Assembly: GCF_004337695.1 (NCBI RefSeq)
Contig: NZ_SJXJ01000031.1
Span: 1 to 37,710 of the forward strand
DNA: 37,710 nt
Source: Tenacibaculum sp. M341
Lineage (GTDB): Bacteria > Bacteroidota > Bacteroidia > Flavobacteriales > Flavobacteriaceae
Reading direction: 5' to 3'
Positions within the stretch are counted from its first letter, which is position 1; each line of letters begins with the position of its first letter. Positions 17,834 through 24,994 of this stretch are shown here, one piece after another. The position numbers and the translations under genes are program-made. Under the pieces are notes generated by a model that was given only the letters and a program-made list of their open reading frames with translations, searched no databases and was not told the DNA's origin.

Positions 17834-18048
17834 AGCTATCAATGGCTAAAGTTAATACGGGTTTTGGTGTTTAATCCGAAAGTTAGTGTATTTTTATAAA
17901 GTATATCAAATAGAATATTACGCGATAACGAAATGGTCTATTTAGGCTTTTAAAAAGAAAAAAATAAAATATAAAAATTCGGCTCTGTGTTAATCCGAAA
18001 TGTTTGTGTGTTTTTGCACGCTACGTTTCGTACACAAGTCCGTTAGCA
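17831..18048 (+). repeat. Long attC-like site, about 218 bp (69-bp repeat copy 3)
   Basis: R'' TAAAGCTATC complements the cassette start. The left interior carries a shorter, diverged copy of the repeat (around 17865-17900). Bases 17973-18041 are a full 69-bp module with L' GTTTCGTACAC, and the core GTTAGCA lies at 18042-18048. A matching L'' arm is not clear. Confidence 0.65.
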
Positions 18049-18065
18049 AGCATTAAATGCACTTG

Positions 18066-18515
18066 ATGAAGAAAATATTTGGATTTAGTTTATCATTAAT
18101 TTTGACCTTATGTCTTTCGTCATGTTCTTGGGGAATATTACTTTTTGTTGGTAACAATCTTGACCAAGAAATACAGATAAGTTATAAAATAAATGAAACT
18201 GAATTTTTAAAAAATCCTAAAACGTTCACTTTTAGCGAAAGCGTTTATAGACTTTATTATAAGAATGAAAAGAAAAGACCAACTGAATTACCAAATAATG
18301 CTGAATATAATGATGAAACACAAATGGTAACCGTGACCGTAAAACCCAATGAAGCAATTTTTATTGGAGGATACGCATCATTCGAATCATTTGAACAGGA
18401 ATTCGACAAAAGCGAATTGAAAATAATTATTAATAAGGATTCTATTGTTGAAAAAAATAAATTGATTGAGCTTTCTGAATATAAAAAAAAGACTAGACTA
18501 ATTAAAATAAAATAA
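18066..18515 (+). CDS. Cassette-borne lipoprotein, 149 aa
   Basis: I start at the ATG at 18066, which gives the signal MKKIFGFSLSLILTLCLSSC with lipobox LSSC; an ATG at 18057 would add MHL. The mature ~125 residues are beta-rich (LFVGNNLDQEIQISYKINET, TVTVKPNEAIFIGGYASF) and suggest a small beta sandwich. No family is recognised. It begins just after core GTTAGCA. Its 3' arm (GTTTTACAAC at 18517) does not complement its own start, unlike its neighbours, so this cassette may be a mosaic of two. Confidence 0.78.
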   Translation: MKKIFGFSLSLILTLCLSSCSWGILLFVGNNLDQEIQISYKINETEFLKNPKTFTFSESVYRLYYKNEKKRPTELPNNAEYNDETQMVTVTVKPNEAIFIGGYASFESFEQEFDKSELKIIINKDSIVEKNKLIELSEYKKKTRLIKIK

Positions 18516-18516
18516 C

Positions 18517-18716
18517 GTTTTACAACATGGTGTATAAAACATAGCTAATAAGTCCTAAACCGATAGGTTTGTGTATATTTAGAAAGTCCGCCAAATTTTT
18601 AATTTGGCTTTTAAAAAGTGATAAATTAAAAACAAAATATAAAAATTCGGCTCTGTCTTAATCCGAAAAGTTAGTGTCTTTTTACACGCTACGTTTCATA
18701 CACAAGTCCGTTGTAT
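18517..18716 (+). repeat. Complete attC-like site, 200 bp (69-bp repeat copy 4)
   Basis: All four elements are present: R'' TTACAAC (18520-18526), L'' GTGTATAAAAC (18530-18540), L' GTTTCATACAC (18693-18703, 10 of 11 paired) and R' GTTGTAT (18710-18716). Spacers are 3 bases on the left and 6 on the right. The right 69 bases (18641-18709) are the repeat shared with 10824, 11338 and 17973. Confidence 0.85.
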
Positions 18717-18732
18717 ATCATTAAAAAACCGA

Positions 18733-19389
18733 ATGAAAAAATTATACTTTATTTATATATTACTAATTTTAGTATCTAATAATATTTCAAGCCAATGTTA
18801 TAAAAGCACCTACGATATTATAGAAGAAAAGCTTTGCCTTAAAGACGGAAATTTTGAATTTGAATTAATTGACCCGCTTGACCCAAATATAATAATCAAT
18901 GGAAAGTTTATTAAAAAAAAGGACACCTTAATATTTAATCCTAAAATTAAACAAACAGAATTAATTGTCTCTAATTCAAAGCTTATCAATTATGAGCAAA
19001 AAGGAAAATTCATTAAACTAATTGATAATCAAAAGAAACCTTTAGCCTATTTAAGTGTCGTAATAAATAGCAATCGTGCACGAACCAATAAAGAAGGACT
19101 TATACAAATTGAAACTGATTTTCCTTCAGAAATTTCAATTAAAGTCTCTACTATTCATTCTCAGAAAACGTGGGCTAATCCATACCAAAAACAATTATTT
19201 AAAGTTGAGACAGGTTATGAGTCTAATAATAAATCTAATAAAGCAAACCTCCTAGTTATTGAATTAAATTTAGAAAAGGATTTCAAAACACCCTTTGAAC
19301 ACGAAACCAAATTATTAATTAGAGATGAAAGATTACACTACATTCTGAATAGCGGAGAAGTAATGGATATGCACTTTAATAAAATGTAA
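18733..19389 (+). CDS. Cassette-borne secreted protein, 218 aa
   Basis: No firm family. The signal peptide MKKLYFIYILLILVSNNISS is probably cleaved before QCYKS. Residues ~95-140 (KPLAYLSVVINSNRARTNKE and then GLIQIETDF) resemble a carboxypeptidase-regulatory/peptidase-associated domain, as in the frameshifted neighbour at 16796. The product is probably periplasmic or outer-membrane associated. Cassette ends GTTGTATATC (18710-18719) and GCTACACAAC (19398-19407) are complementary at 8 of 10 bases. Confidence 0.78.
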   Translation: MKKLYFIYILLILVSNNISSQCYKSTYDIIEEKLCLKDGNFEFELIDPLDPNIIINGKFIKKKDTLIFNPKIKQTELIVSNSKLINYEQKGKFIKLIDNQKKPLAYLSVVINSNRARTNKEGLIQIETDFPSEISIKVSTIHSQKTWANPYQKQLFKVETGYESNNKSNKANLLVIELNLEKDFKTPFEHETKLLIRDERLHYILNSGEVMDMHFNKM

Positions 19390-19397
19390 TAAAAAAC

Positions 19398-19517
19398 GCT
19401 ACACAACAAGAGTAGTCATTGCACAAGTCTATAATTTCACAGAAAACAACTTTAAATAAGCCTTTTTAAGAGGCTTATTTTTTGTTAACTTGTAGCGACA
19501 GACACAATGTATAAAAT
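19398..19517 (+). repeat. Truncated attC-like site interrupted by a miniature IS1182 derivative
   Basis: The R'' arm GCTACACAAC (19398-19407) is followed by the MITE (19418-19499). TGTATAAAAT at 19508-19517 then looks like an L'' arm (compare GTGTATAAAAC at 18530). The right half is gone, because IS200-related sequence starts at once. Confidence 0.6.
19418..19499. mobile_element. 82-bp miniature derivative (MITE) of the IS1182 element
   Basis: The left ~66 bases match the left end of the IS at 14934 with only a few differences, including the terminator hairpin. The right end TTGTTAACTTGT matches the right end of the IS. The junction lies in CTTATTTTTT, the very sequence present as an 11-bp direct repeat at both ends of the full element, so the derivative arose by deletion between those repeats. 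Confidence 0.85.
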
Positions 19518-19892
19518 CATTAACAATTCATTTGTTATATTACCTGTACTCCAAACACCATAGCCAACTCCCCAAAAATGTTTTCCCCAGTAAAGATCAC
19601 TTAACTTTCTAAATTCTTGTTGAAGTTTACGAGAACTTCTACCCTTTAACTGCTTTACTAAATAGCTCACACTTTGTTTAGGAACATATTCTATATACAT
19701 ATGGATATGATCTGAACTAATTACTCCTTTTAAAATCGATACGTTCTCTGCATCGCAAATTTGCATCAGAAGTTCTCGACAACGAACCTGTATATCTCCT
19801 TTCAATATCTGATAACAATATTTTGTAACCCAAACTATATGAAAGGTTAATCTACTTACTGTATGAGAGCCTTTGCGTTTTAATCTTTCCAT
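19485..19892 (-). pseudogene. 3'-truncated IS200/IS605-family Y1 transposase
   Basis: The frame encodes 135 residues of a TnpA of the IS200 type, a single-strand HUH endonuclease. RLTFHIVWVTKYCYQILKGD, the HUH motif in SSDHIHMYIEY and the catalytic tyrosine in FWGVGYGVWSTGNIT are present. After NITNELL the sequence no longer resembles the family; the last ~15 residues come from attC-like and MITE DNA (19485-19520) read in frame. About 15-25 normal C-terminal residues, including the final helix that positions the tyrosine, are lost. The element is therefore a remnant, and its right end is missing. Confidence 0.82.
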
Positions 19893-19928
19893 ATCTGAAA
19901 AGTATTAATTTTTCATATAACTGAAAGT

Positions 19929-19974
19929 GCTGCAATAAAATTGCAGGGTTTTAGACCCTAAGTTTAGACCAATA
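19929..19974 (-). repeat. IS200-type subterminal hairpins, copy 1
   Basis: Two small palindromes lie side by side, TGCAAT/ATTGCA (19931-19945) and GGGTTTTAGACCC (19946-19958), upstream of the truncated TnpA where the left-end hairpins recognised by IS200/IS605 transposases normally sit. A second, diverged copy lies at 20117-20163. Confidence 0.6.
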
Positions 19975-19977
19975 AAA

Positions 19978-20004
19978 AGTAAGAGAGAATATTTCCCTCT
20001 TACT
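19978..20004. terminator. Terminator-like hairpin downstream of the PPTase gene region
   Basis: AGTAAGAG (19978-19985) pairs with CTCTTACT (19997-20004). It lies between the two IS200-type ends. No strong T run follows, so its activity is uncertain. Confidence 0.45.
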
Positions 20005-20116
20005 CTTCTAAATCTGTTGTAAAATATTCAACTCCAAAATAAAACTCATAACTATTTCATTTTTAAATAATTACCACACACAAGCAGCTATTTATAAAAA
20101 CATCTCGTAGATAGCT

Positions 20117-20163
20117 CTGTAATAAAGTTGTAGGGTTTTAAACCCTAAGCTGAGATCAATAAA
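20117..20163. repeat. IS200-type hairpin, copy 2 (solo end)
   Basis: GGGTTTTAAACCC and flanking TGTAATAAAGTTGTA and CCTAAGCTGAGATCAATAAA are a diverged copy of 19929-19974 without an adjacent transposase. It suggests a second, mostly deleted element or a non-autonomous copy just downstream of the PPTase gene. Confidence 0.55.
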
Positions 20164-20182
20164 TACCATAAAAATTTGTTTT

Positions 20183-20827
20183 TTACTTATATATTTCTGC
20201 AAAATCTCTATAAATACACTTTATATTCTTTTCAAGATTTATAGAAGCTGCTATATAAGTGATGTAATTTTCATCTATATCAATTTGGTACAAATTATAC
20301 TTTTTATTTTCTAATAAAACAGATAAACTTGTAGTATTTATAGTATTGAGAGGGATTTGTAACCCTCTACCATCGGCTTTAACAATTGCTTCTTTTCGTG
20401 TCCAAAAAGTGTAAAAATTTTTATAGTTACTAATCATTTTTTTTTCTTCTTCGGAAAAAATACTTTTAAAACCTTCAAATTCTATCGGTTTCACCTCTTC
20501 AATATCAACACCTAAGAATTGTTTCTCATCTGTACTAACCGCACAAACAATATATTCTCCAGAATGAGAAATATTAAATGTAAACTCGCTGTTCTCAAAA
20601 TAGGGTTTTCCATATTCTGTTTTTTGCATAAGTTCAAGCGAATAATCGTATCGTAATTGAGAAATAGCTTCTTTTAATAACAATCTTCCATATAAATATG
20701 CATGAGCATCTTGCCATCGTTTATAATTTCGCGTTTTTTTTTGCATCTCTAATGGCAATAAGGCAACTAATTTTTCAAAAGAATGATTAGGTAATTGTTT
20801 ACACATAGTATAATATACAGCTGTCAT
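20183..20827 (-). CDS. Sfp-type 4'-phosphopantetheinyl transferase
   Basis: A 214-residue PPTase that attaches phosphopantetheine from CoA to the serine of carrier proteins, here most plausibly the PCP of the NRPS at 34970. Visible motifs are EYGKPYF (71-77), FNISHSG (84-90), the Mg-binding GVDIEE (106-111) and FWTRKEAIVKADGRGL (141-156). These place it in the Sfp/Gsp group, not the smaller AcpS group. The gene is last in a minus-strand series and starts 49 bases after the carbamoyltransferase stop, so an operon is likely. Confidence 0.93.
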   Translation of the reverse strand: MTAVYYTMCKQLPNHSFEKLVALLPLEMQKKTRNYKRWQDAHAYLYGRLLLKEAISQLRYDYSLELMQKTEYGKPYFENSEFTFNISHSGEYIVCAVSTDEKQFLGVDIEEVKPIEFEGFKSIFSEEEKKMISNYKNFYTFWTRKEAIVKADGRGLQIPLNTINTTSLSVLLENKKYNLYQIDIDENYITYIAASINLEKNIKCIYRDFAEIYK

Positions 20828-20876
20828 AGTTTCTGGGGGACTAAATATAATAAAGCTTCTAATGCACTTCTAATTA

Positions 20877-21815
20877 TTAATACACACACCATTCTAAAAC
20901 TGCTTTTGCACTATGAGCCTTGTTTTCAGCTTGATTAAAGACTATACTTCTGTCTCCATCAATTACAGCTCCTTCTACCTCATCTCCTCTATGAGCAGGT
21001 AAATCATGCATAAAAATAGCATTTGAATAAGTATTCATTACTTCCTTTGTTACGGCAAATGGTTCAAATACTTCTCTCCAATTTGAATCTGGTTTTACTG
21101 TACCTGTAGTTTTCCAACGTGTAGTATATACAATATCTGCTTGTTGAGGAAGCTTTTTCAAATCATGAAACTCTTGAATTATTGTGTTTCTTGTTACTCC
21201 TTCTTCCTTAGCATATTGTAATAACATAGGAGCTATATTATAATTAGGAGGAGTAAAAAAGCTAATTGTCATATTTGGAACCTTTGCAATTGCCAATGCC
21301 AATGCTGATGCAGTATTATTTCCCTCTCCCAAGTATATTATATTTAACCCAGATAATTCACCAAATTGGTGTTTTATGGTAGTTAAATCTGCTATAGCTT
21401 GCGTTGGGTGTTCATCTGCAGACATAGCATTAACCAAAGACATTCTATCTTGATTTGCAAGTGCTTTCATTACATTAGGGTCACCTGCCGTTCTTACAAC
21501 CAATCCATCTAACATTCTAGAAAGTACCTCTGAGGTATCATTAATACTTTCTCCAGTATTTAATTGTAAGTCATTGGGACCATAAGTTACAATTTGTGCT
21601 CCTAACCTAAGAGCTGCGGTAGAAAAAGAGGTTCTAGTTCTAGTTGATGTTTTTGTAAAATAGATTCCAATTACTTTACCTTTTAATTGGCCTCCTAACT
21701 CAACTTCTCCATTAATATATTCTATCCCTCTATCAATTATTTCAACCATTTCCTCAGGAGATAAATCTCTTAGAGTAACTATATGTTTTTTTGTTTTGCT
21801 TATTGTAAGGCTCAT
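20877..21815 (-). CDS. Ornithine/aspartate carbamoyltransferase-family enzyme with altered substrate loop
   Basis: A 312-residue member of the carbamoyltransferase superfamily. The carbamoyl-phosphate site is intact: STRTRTS (57-63) and HPTQ (136-139). GEGNN (163-167) matches the ornithine-type YVGDGNN. Two substrate-side motifs are not those of ornithine carbamoyltransferase. The usual HCLP reads HDLPAHR (270-276), with Asp271 in place of the substrate-contacting cysteine, and the DxWxSMG loop reads TTRWKTTGT (231-239). The acceptor is therefore probably not ornithine itself. Flavobacteria usually make arginine with an acetylornithine-type enzyme, so a role in this cluster, such as making a carbamoylated (ureido or citrulline-like) building block, is a reasonable inference. 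It lies 71 bases after the permease gene and 49 bases before the PPTase gene. Confidence 0.85.
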   Translation of the reverse strand: MSLTISKTKKHIVTLRDLSPEEMVEIIDRGIEYINGEVELGGQLKGKVIGIYFTKTSTRTRTSFSTAALRLGAQIVTYGPNDLQLNTGESINDTSEVLSRMLDGLVVRTAGDPNVMKALANQDRMSLVNAMSADEHPTQAIADLTTIKHQFGELSGLNIIYLGEGNNTASALALAIAKVPNMTISFFTPPNYNIAPMLLQYAKEEGVTRNTIIQEFHDLKKLPQQADIVYTTRWKTTGTVKPDSNWREVFEPFAVTKEVMNTYSNAIFMHDLPAHRGDEVEGAVIDGDRSIVFNQAENKAHSAKAVLEWCVY

Positions 21816-21886
21816 TTTTATACAATATTATTAATCATTAATATTTTGTTCATAGCAGAGAAGTCTTCTCTAATTTAAAGTATGAA

Positions 21887-24244
21887 CTATTCATCTTTAA
21901 GTGCTTCTACTGGGTTTTTGTATGCAGCTTGAATTGCTTGGTAACTTACTGTTGCCAATGCTATAGCCATAGCCATAAGTCCTGCCAATAAGAAATATCC
22001 TAAGTTCAAATCAACTTTATAGGCAAAACCTGTTAACCAATCTCTTGTTAAGAGATAGGCGATAGGTAAACCTATTAGGATAGAAATACCAACTAGTTTT
22101 GCAAACTCCGAAGTCAACAATAAAATAATTTGTGTTCTTTTTTGCCCTAAAGCTCTACGTATACCTACTTCTTTTCTTCTATTTTCTGATGTAAATATTG
22201 CTAAACCAAACAATCCTAAACTCGAAATAATAATTGCCAATCCTGCAAAGTATTTAGAGAGTGTAGCTATTCTTTGTTCAGATCTGTACAAGGCTTCAAA
22301 ATCTTCATCAATAAACTTGTATTCGAAAGGAAACCCTGGGTTATACTCTGTATAAAAACGTTCAACATCTCTAATAGTTCCTTGCAACCCGCCTGATTTT
22401 ACTTTTACCATTATTGTACTGGTTCTTTTCGTATTACAAATAATAAACATTGGCTTTACTTGTTCTTGTAATGATTCTGTATGAAAATCTTTAGCAATAC
22501 CTAATATTTCAAATTGCTCTCCCCATAGCTCTACCGTTTTACCAATAGGGTCTTCCATTCCCATCAAATCTATTGCCTTCTCATTGAAAATAATTTTAAG
22601 ACCATCATTACTAAATTTTCTAGAAAAAAACCTTCCTGTTTTCATTTGTATTCCAAGTAATTCTAGCATATCATAATTAACACGCATATATTGCATATCT
22701 ACAATTTCACTAGGATCCTTTCCTTTCCAAATTAAATCACCAGTAGAGTTTGCTTGCCCAATGAATTCATTAAACATACTTGAGGCATATTCTACTCCAG
22801 GTATCCTATCCATTGCTAACAAGAAATCATCTAACTGAGTTACAGCTTTTCCTTCTGCTTTAAAAGCTATTATATTGTCTTTGTTATAACCTAAATCTTT
22901 ACTTTGAATAAATTTCATTTGTTGGTAAATAACCATTACTGCAACAATTAGAATTACAGATAATGAAAACTGAAAGATTACTAATCCCTTTCGCATTAAT
23001 AACTCGCTAAAACTAGTACTCAATTTCCCTTTTAAGATTTCAACTGCGTTTAATTTTGATAAATAAATTGCTGGATAACTTCCTGCTAAAACACCAGTAA
23101 AAACAATCATTCCTAAAAAGATTCCAATCAAAGTAGTATTAAATGAAAGTGTAATTTGTTTTCCGGCAATAGCATTAAAATGAGGTAACAATAAAACCAC
23201 AATTAAAAGTGCAATAATTCCAGTAATAGAAACGGTTAATATTGATTCTCCAAAAAACTGTGCTCTTAGTTCTTTGGTTTTTGCTCCCATGGATTTTTTT
23301 ACTCCTATTTCACGCATTCTTCGAGAAGCGTTCGCTGTAGAGAGATTTATAAAATTAATGCAAGCTACTACAAGAATAAAAAAGACTATAATTCCGAAAG
23401 TTTTCACATAGTCAATTCTGCCTCCAGCTTGAACTCCTTCTTCATATTTACCATATAAATATTTACTAGAGAATGGACGTATAAAAACTGTTGCCGCCTT
23501 ATTATTTGAGTTTTGCGCTATAATATTTTTAACTTTCGACTCAACCAATTCAGCAGACGCTCCCTTACTTAACTGTAAATAGGTATGCACATAACTATTG
23601 TTCCAGTTTTTCTTTACTCTTGGAATATGAACATATAAAACTTCATAAGGAAACACATAATCAAACTGCATAGAACTGTTTAATCCTGACATGTCAAAAA
23701 CTCCCGAAATTTGTTTTACACGATCATTATTTAACTTAATACTTTTTCCTAATACACCTTCACTAGTTCCAAAAAAATTAATTGCCATTTCTTTAGAAAT
23801 AACAATATTGTTAATATCCCTTAGTGCTGTTTCAGGGTTTCCTTGAATTAAATTGTAAGAAAACATTTCAAAAAACTCTTCACCTGCATAAATTCCTTGA
23901 AGTTTAAAGCTTGTATTTTCAACAGAAATTACATTCTTTGCAAAGTCATATATATAGGGAATCGCATTTGTCACTTCTGGAATTTCGTTTTTTATAGCCT
24001 GAGCCAATACAGGAGGGGTATTTTCATAAACTGCAGTACCATTGCTTTCCTGAGATTTTACCATTGCTTGATACAATTCTGGTTCATTTTCATGAAACTT
24101 ATCTACAGTCCATTCTTCATAAATCCATAAACAAATAAACAATGCACAAGCCAAACCAGCACTTAACCCAATGATATTAATTAGCGATACACTTTTATAA
24201 CGGAGTGCATTTCTAACAAATAGTTTTAAATTATTAATTATCAT
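21887..24244 (-). CDS. MacB/FtsX-type ABC transporter permease
   Basis: A 785-residue permease of the Bacteroidota two-module MacB type: an N-terminal membrane helix (SLINIIGLSAGLACALFICL), a large periplasmic MacB_PCD domain, an FtsX core with RRMREIGVKKSMGAKTKELR, a second periplasmic domain, and a second core with RRKEVGIRRALGQKRTQIIL. With the ATPase, adaptor and TolC genes upstream it forms a complete tripartite efflux system. Such pumps act as mechanotransducers that push periplasmic peptides or drugs out through TolC. The start 23 bases after the ATPase stop indicates an operon. In this setting it may give self-protection or help exit of the peptide product. Confidence 0.93.
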   Translation of the reverse strand: MIINNLKLFVRNALRYKSVSLINIIGLSAGLACALFICLWIYEEWTVDKFHENEPELYQAMVKSQESNGTAVYENTPPVLAQAIKNEIPEVTNAIPYIYDFAKNVISVENTSFKLQGIYAGEEFFEMFSYNLIQGNPETALRDINNIVISKEMAINFFGTSEGVLGKSIKLNNDRVKQISGVFDMSGLNSSMQFDYVFPYEVLYVHIPRVKKNWNNSYVHTYLQLSKGASAELVESKVKNIIAQNSNNKAATVFIRPFSSKYLYGKYEEGVQAGGRIDYVKTFGIIVFFILVVACINFINLSTANASRRMREIGVKKSMGAKTKELRAQFFGESILTVSITGIIALLIVVLLLPHFNAIAGKQITLSFNTTLIGIFLGMIVFTGVLAGSYPAIYLSKLNAVEILKGKLSTSFSELLMRKGLVIFQFSLSVILIVAVMVIYQQMKFIQSKDLGYNKDNIIAFKAEGKAVTQLDDFLLAMDRIPGVEYASSMFNEFIGQANSTGDLIWKGKDPSEIVDMQYMRVNYDMLELLGIQMKTGRFFSRKFSNDGLKIIFNEKAIDLMGMEDPIGKTVELWGEQFEILGIAKDFHTESLQEQVKPMFIICNTKRTSTIMVKVKSGGLQGTIRDVERFYTEYNPGFPFEYKFIDEDFEALYRSEQRIATLSKYFAGLAIIISSLGLFGLAIFTSENRRKEVGIRRALGQKRTQIILLLTSEFAKLVGISILIGLPIAYLLTRDWLTGFAYKVDLNLGYFLLAGLMAMAIALATVSYQAIQAAYKNPVEALKDE

Positions 24245-24267
24245 AATATTTATTCTGTTTAGTGTGG

Positions 24268-24975
24268 TTAGTTTATCATTTCGCTTTTCATTGCAACGTG
24301 CTCATTCTTAATTTCAGAAACGATCTTTCCATCAAACAAGTTAATAACTCTATCGGCAAATTGCGCATCATAATCTGAGTGCGTTACCATAACAATCGTA
24401 GCTCCTTCTTGGCTTAATTCAGAAAGAAGATTCATTACTTCTTGCCCATTCTTTGAATCTAGGTTTCCAGTAGGCTCATCAGCTAAAATAACTTTAGGGT
24501 TGGTAACTACTGCTCTAGCAATAGCTACTCTTTGTTGCTGTCCTCCAGATAGTTGTTGTGGATAATGTTTTGCACGGTGTCCTATCTTCATTCTTTCTAA
24601 CACCTCATGTACTTTTTGTTTGCGTTCTTGTTTAGGAACTTTCATAAAAAGTAATGGAAGTTCAACGTTTTCATAAACAGTAAGGGTATCTATTAAGTTA
24701 AAGTTCTGAAAAACAAAACCTAAATTCCCTTTTCTTATTTGCGCACGCTGATCATCTGTAAGTTTTGCCACTTCATATCCGGCAAATGTATACGATCCTG
24801 AAGATGGTTTATCTAGAAGCCCAAGGGTATTTAACAAAGTTGATTTTCCACATCCAGAAGGTCCCATTATTGCTACGAATTCGTTTTCTGCTATATTTAA
24901 TGAGACATCATTAATTGCATAAGTTTCTACATTTTCTGTTTTAAAACTTCTCTTTAAATTTTTTAGTTCTATCAT
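24268..24975 (-). CDS. MacB/LolD-type ABC transporter ATPase
   Basis: A 235-residue ATP-binding subunit. Walker A GPSGCGKST (38-46), the family-typical Q-loop region FVFQNFNLIDTLTVYENVEL, signature LSGGQQQRVAIARA and Walker B VILADEPTGNLDS are all present. It belongs to the MacB/LolD group and pairs with the permease gene that follows 23 bases later. The HlyD gene ends 19 bases upstream. Confidence 0.95.
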   Translation of the reverse strand: MIELKNLKRSFKTENVETYAINDVSLNIAENEFVAIMGPSGCGKSTLLNTLGLLDKPSSGSYTFAGYEVAKLTDDQRAQIRKGNLGFVFQNFNLIDTLTVYENVELPLLFMKVPKQERKQKVHEVLERMKIGHRAKHYPQQLSGGQQQRVAIARAVVTNPKVILADEPTGNLDSKNGQEVMNLLSELSQEGATIVMVTHSDYDAQFADRVINLFDGKIVSEIKNEHVAMKSEMIN

Positions 24976-24994
24976 TTCTTTAAGTTAATATTAA

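Noticed and set aside
10824-18709. CRISPR array reading of the repeated intergenic modules
   Set aside because: The repeats are far apart, separated by genes, vary in length and have no spacers of uniform size.
20877-21815. Housekeeping argF
   Set aside because: Both ornithine-recognition motifs are changed and the neighbours are NRPS-related, so I do not assign the symbol.
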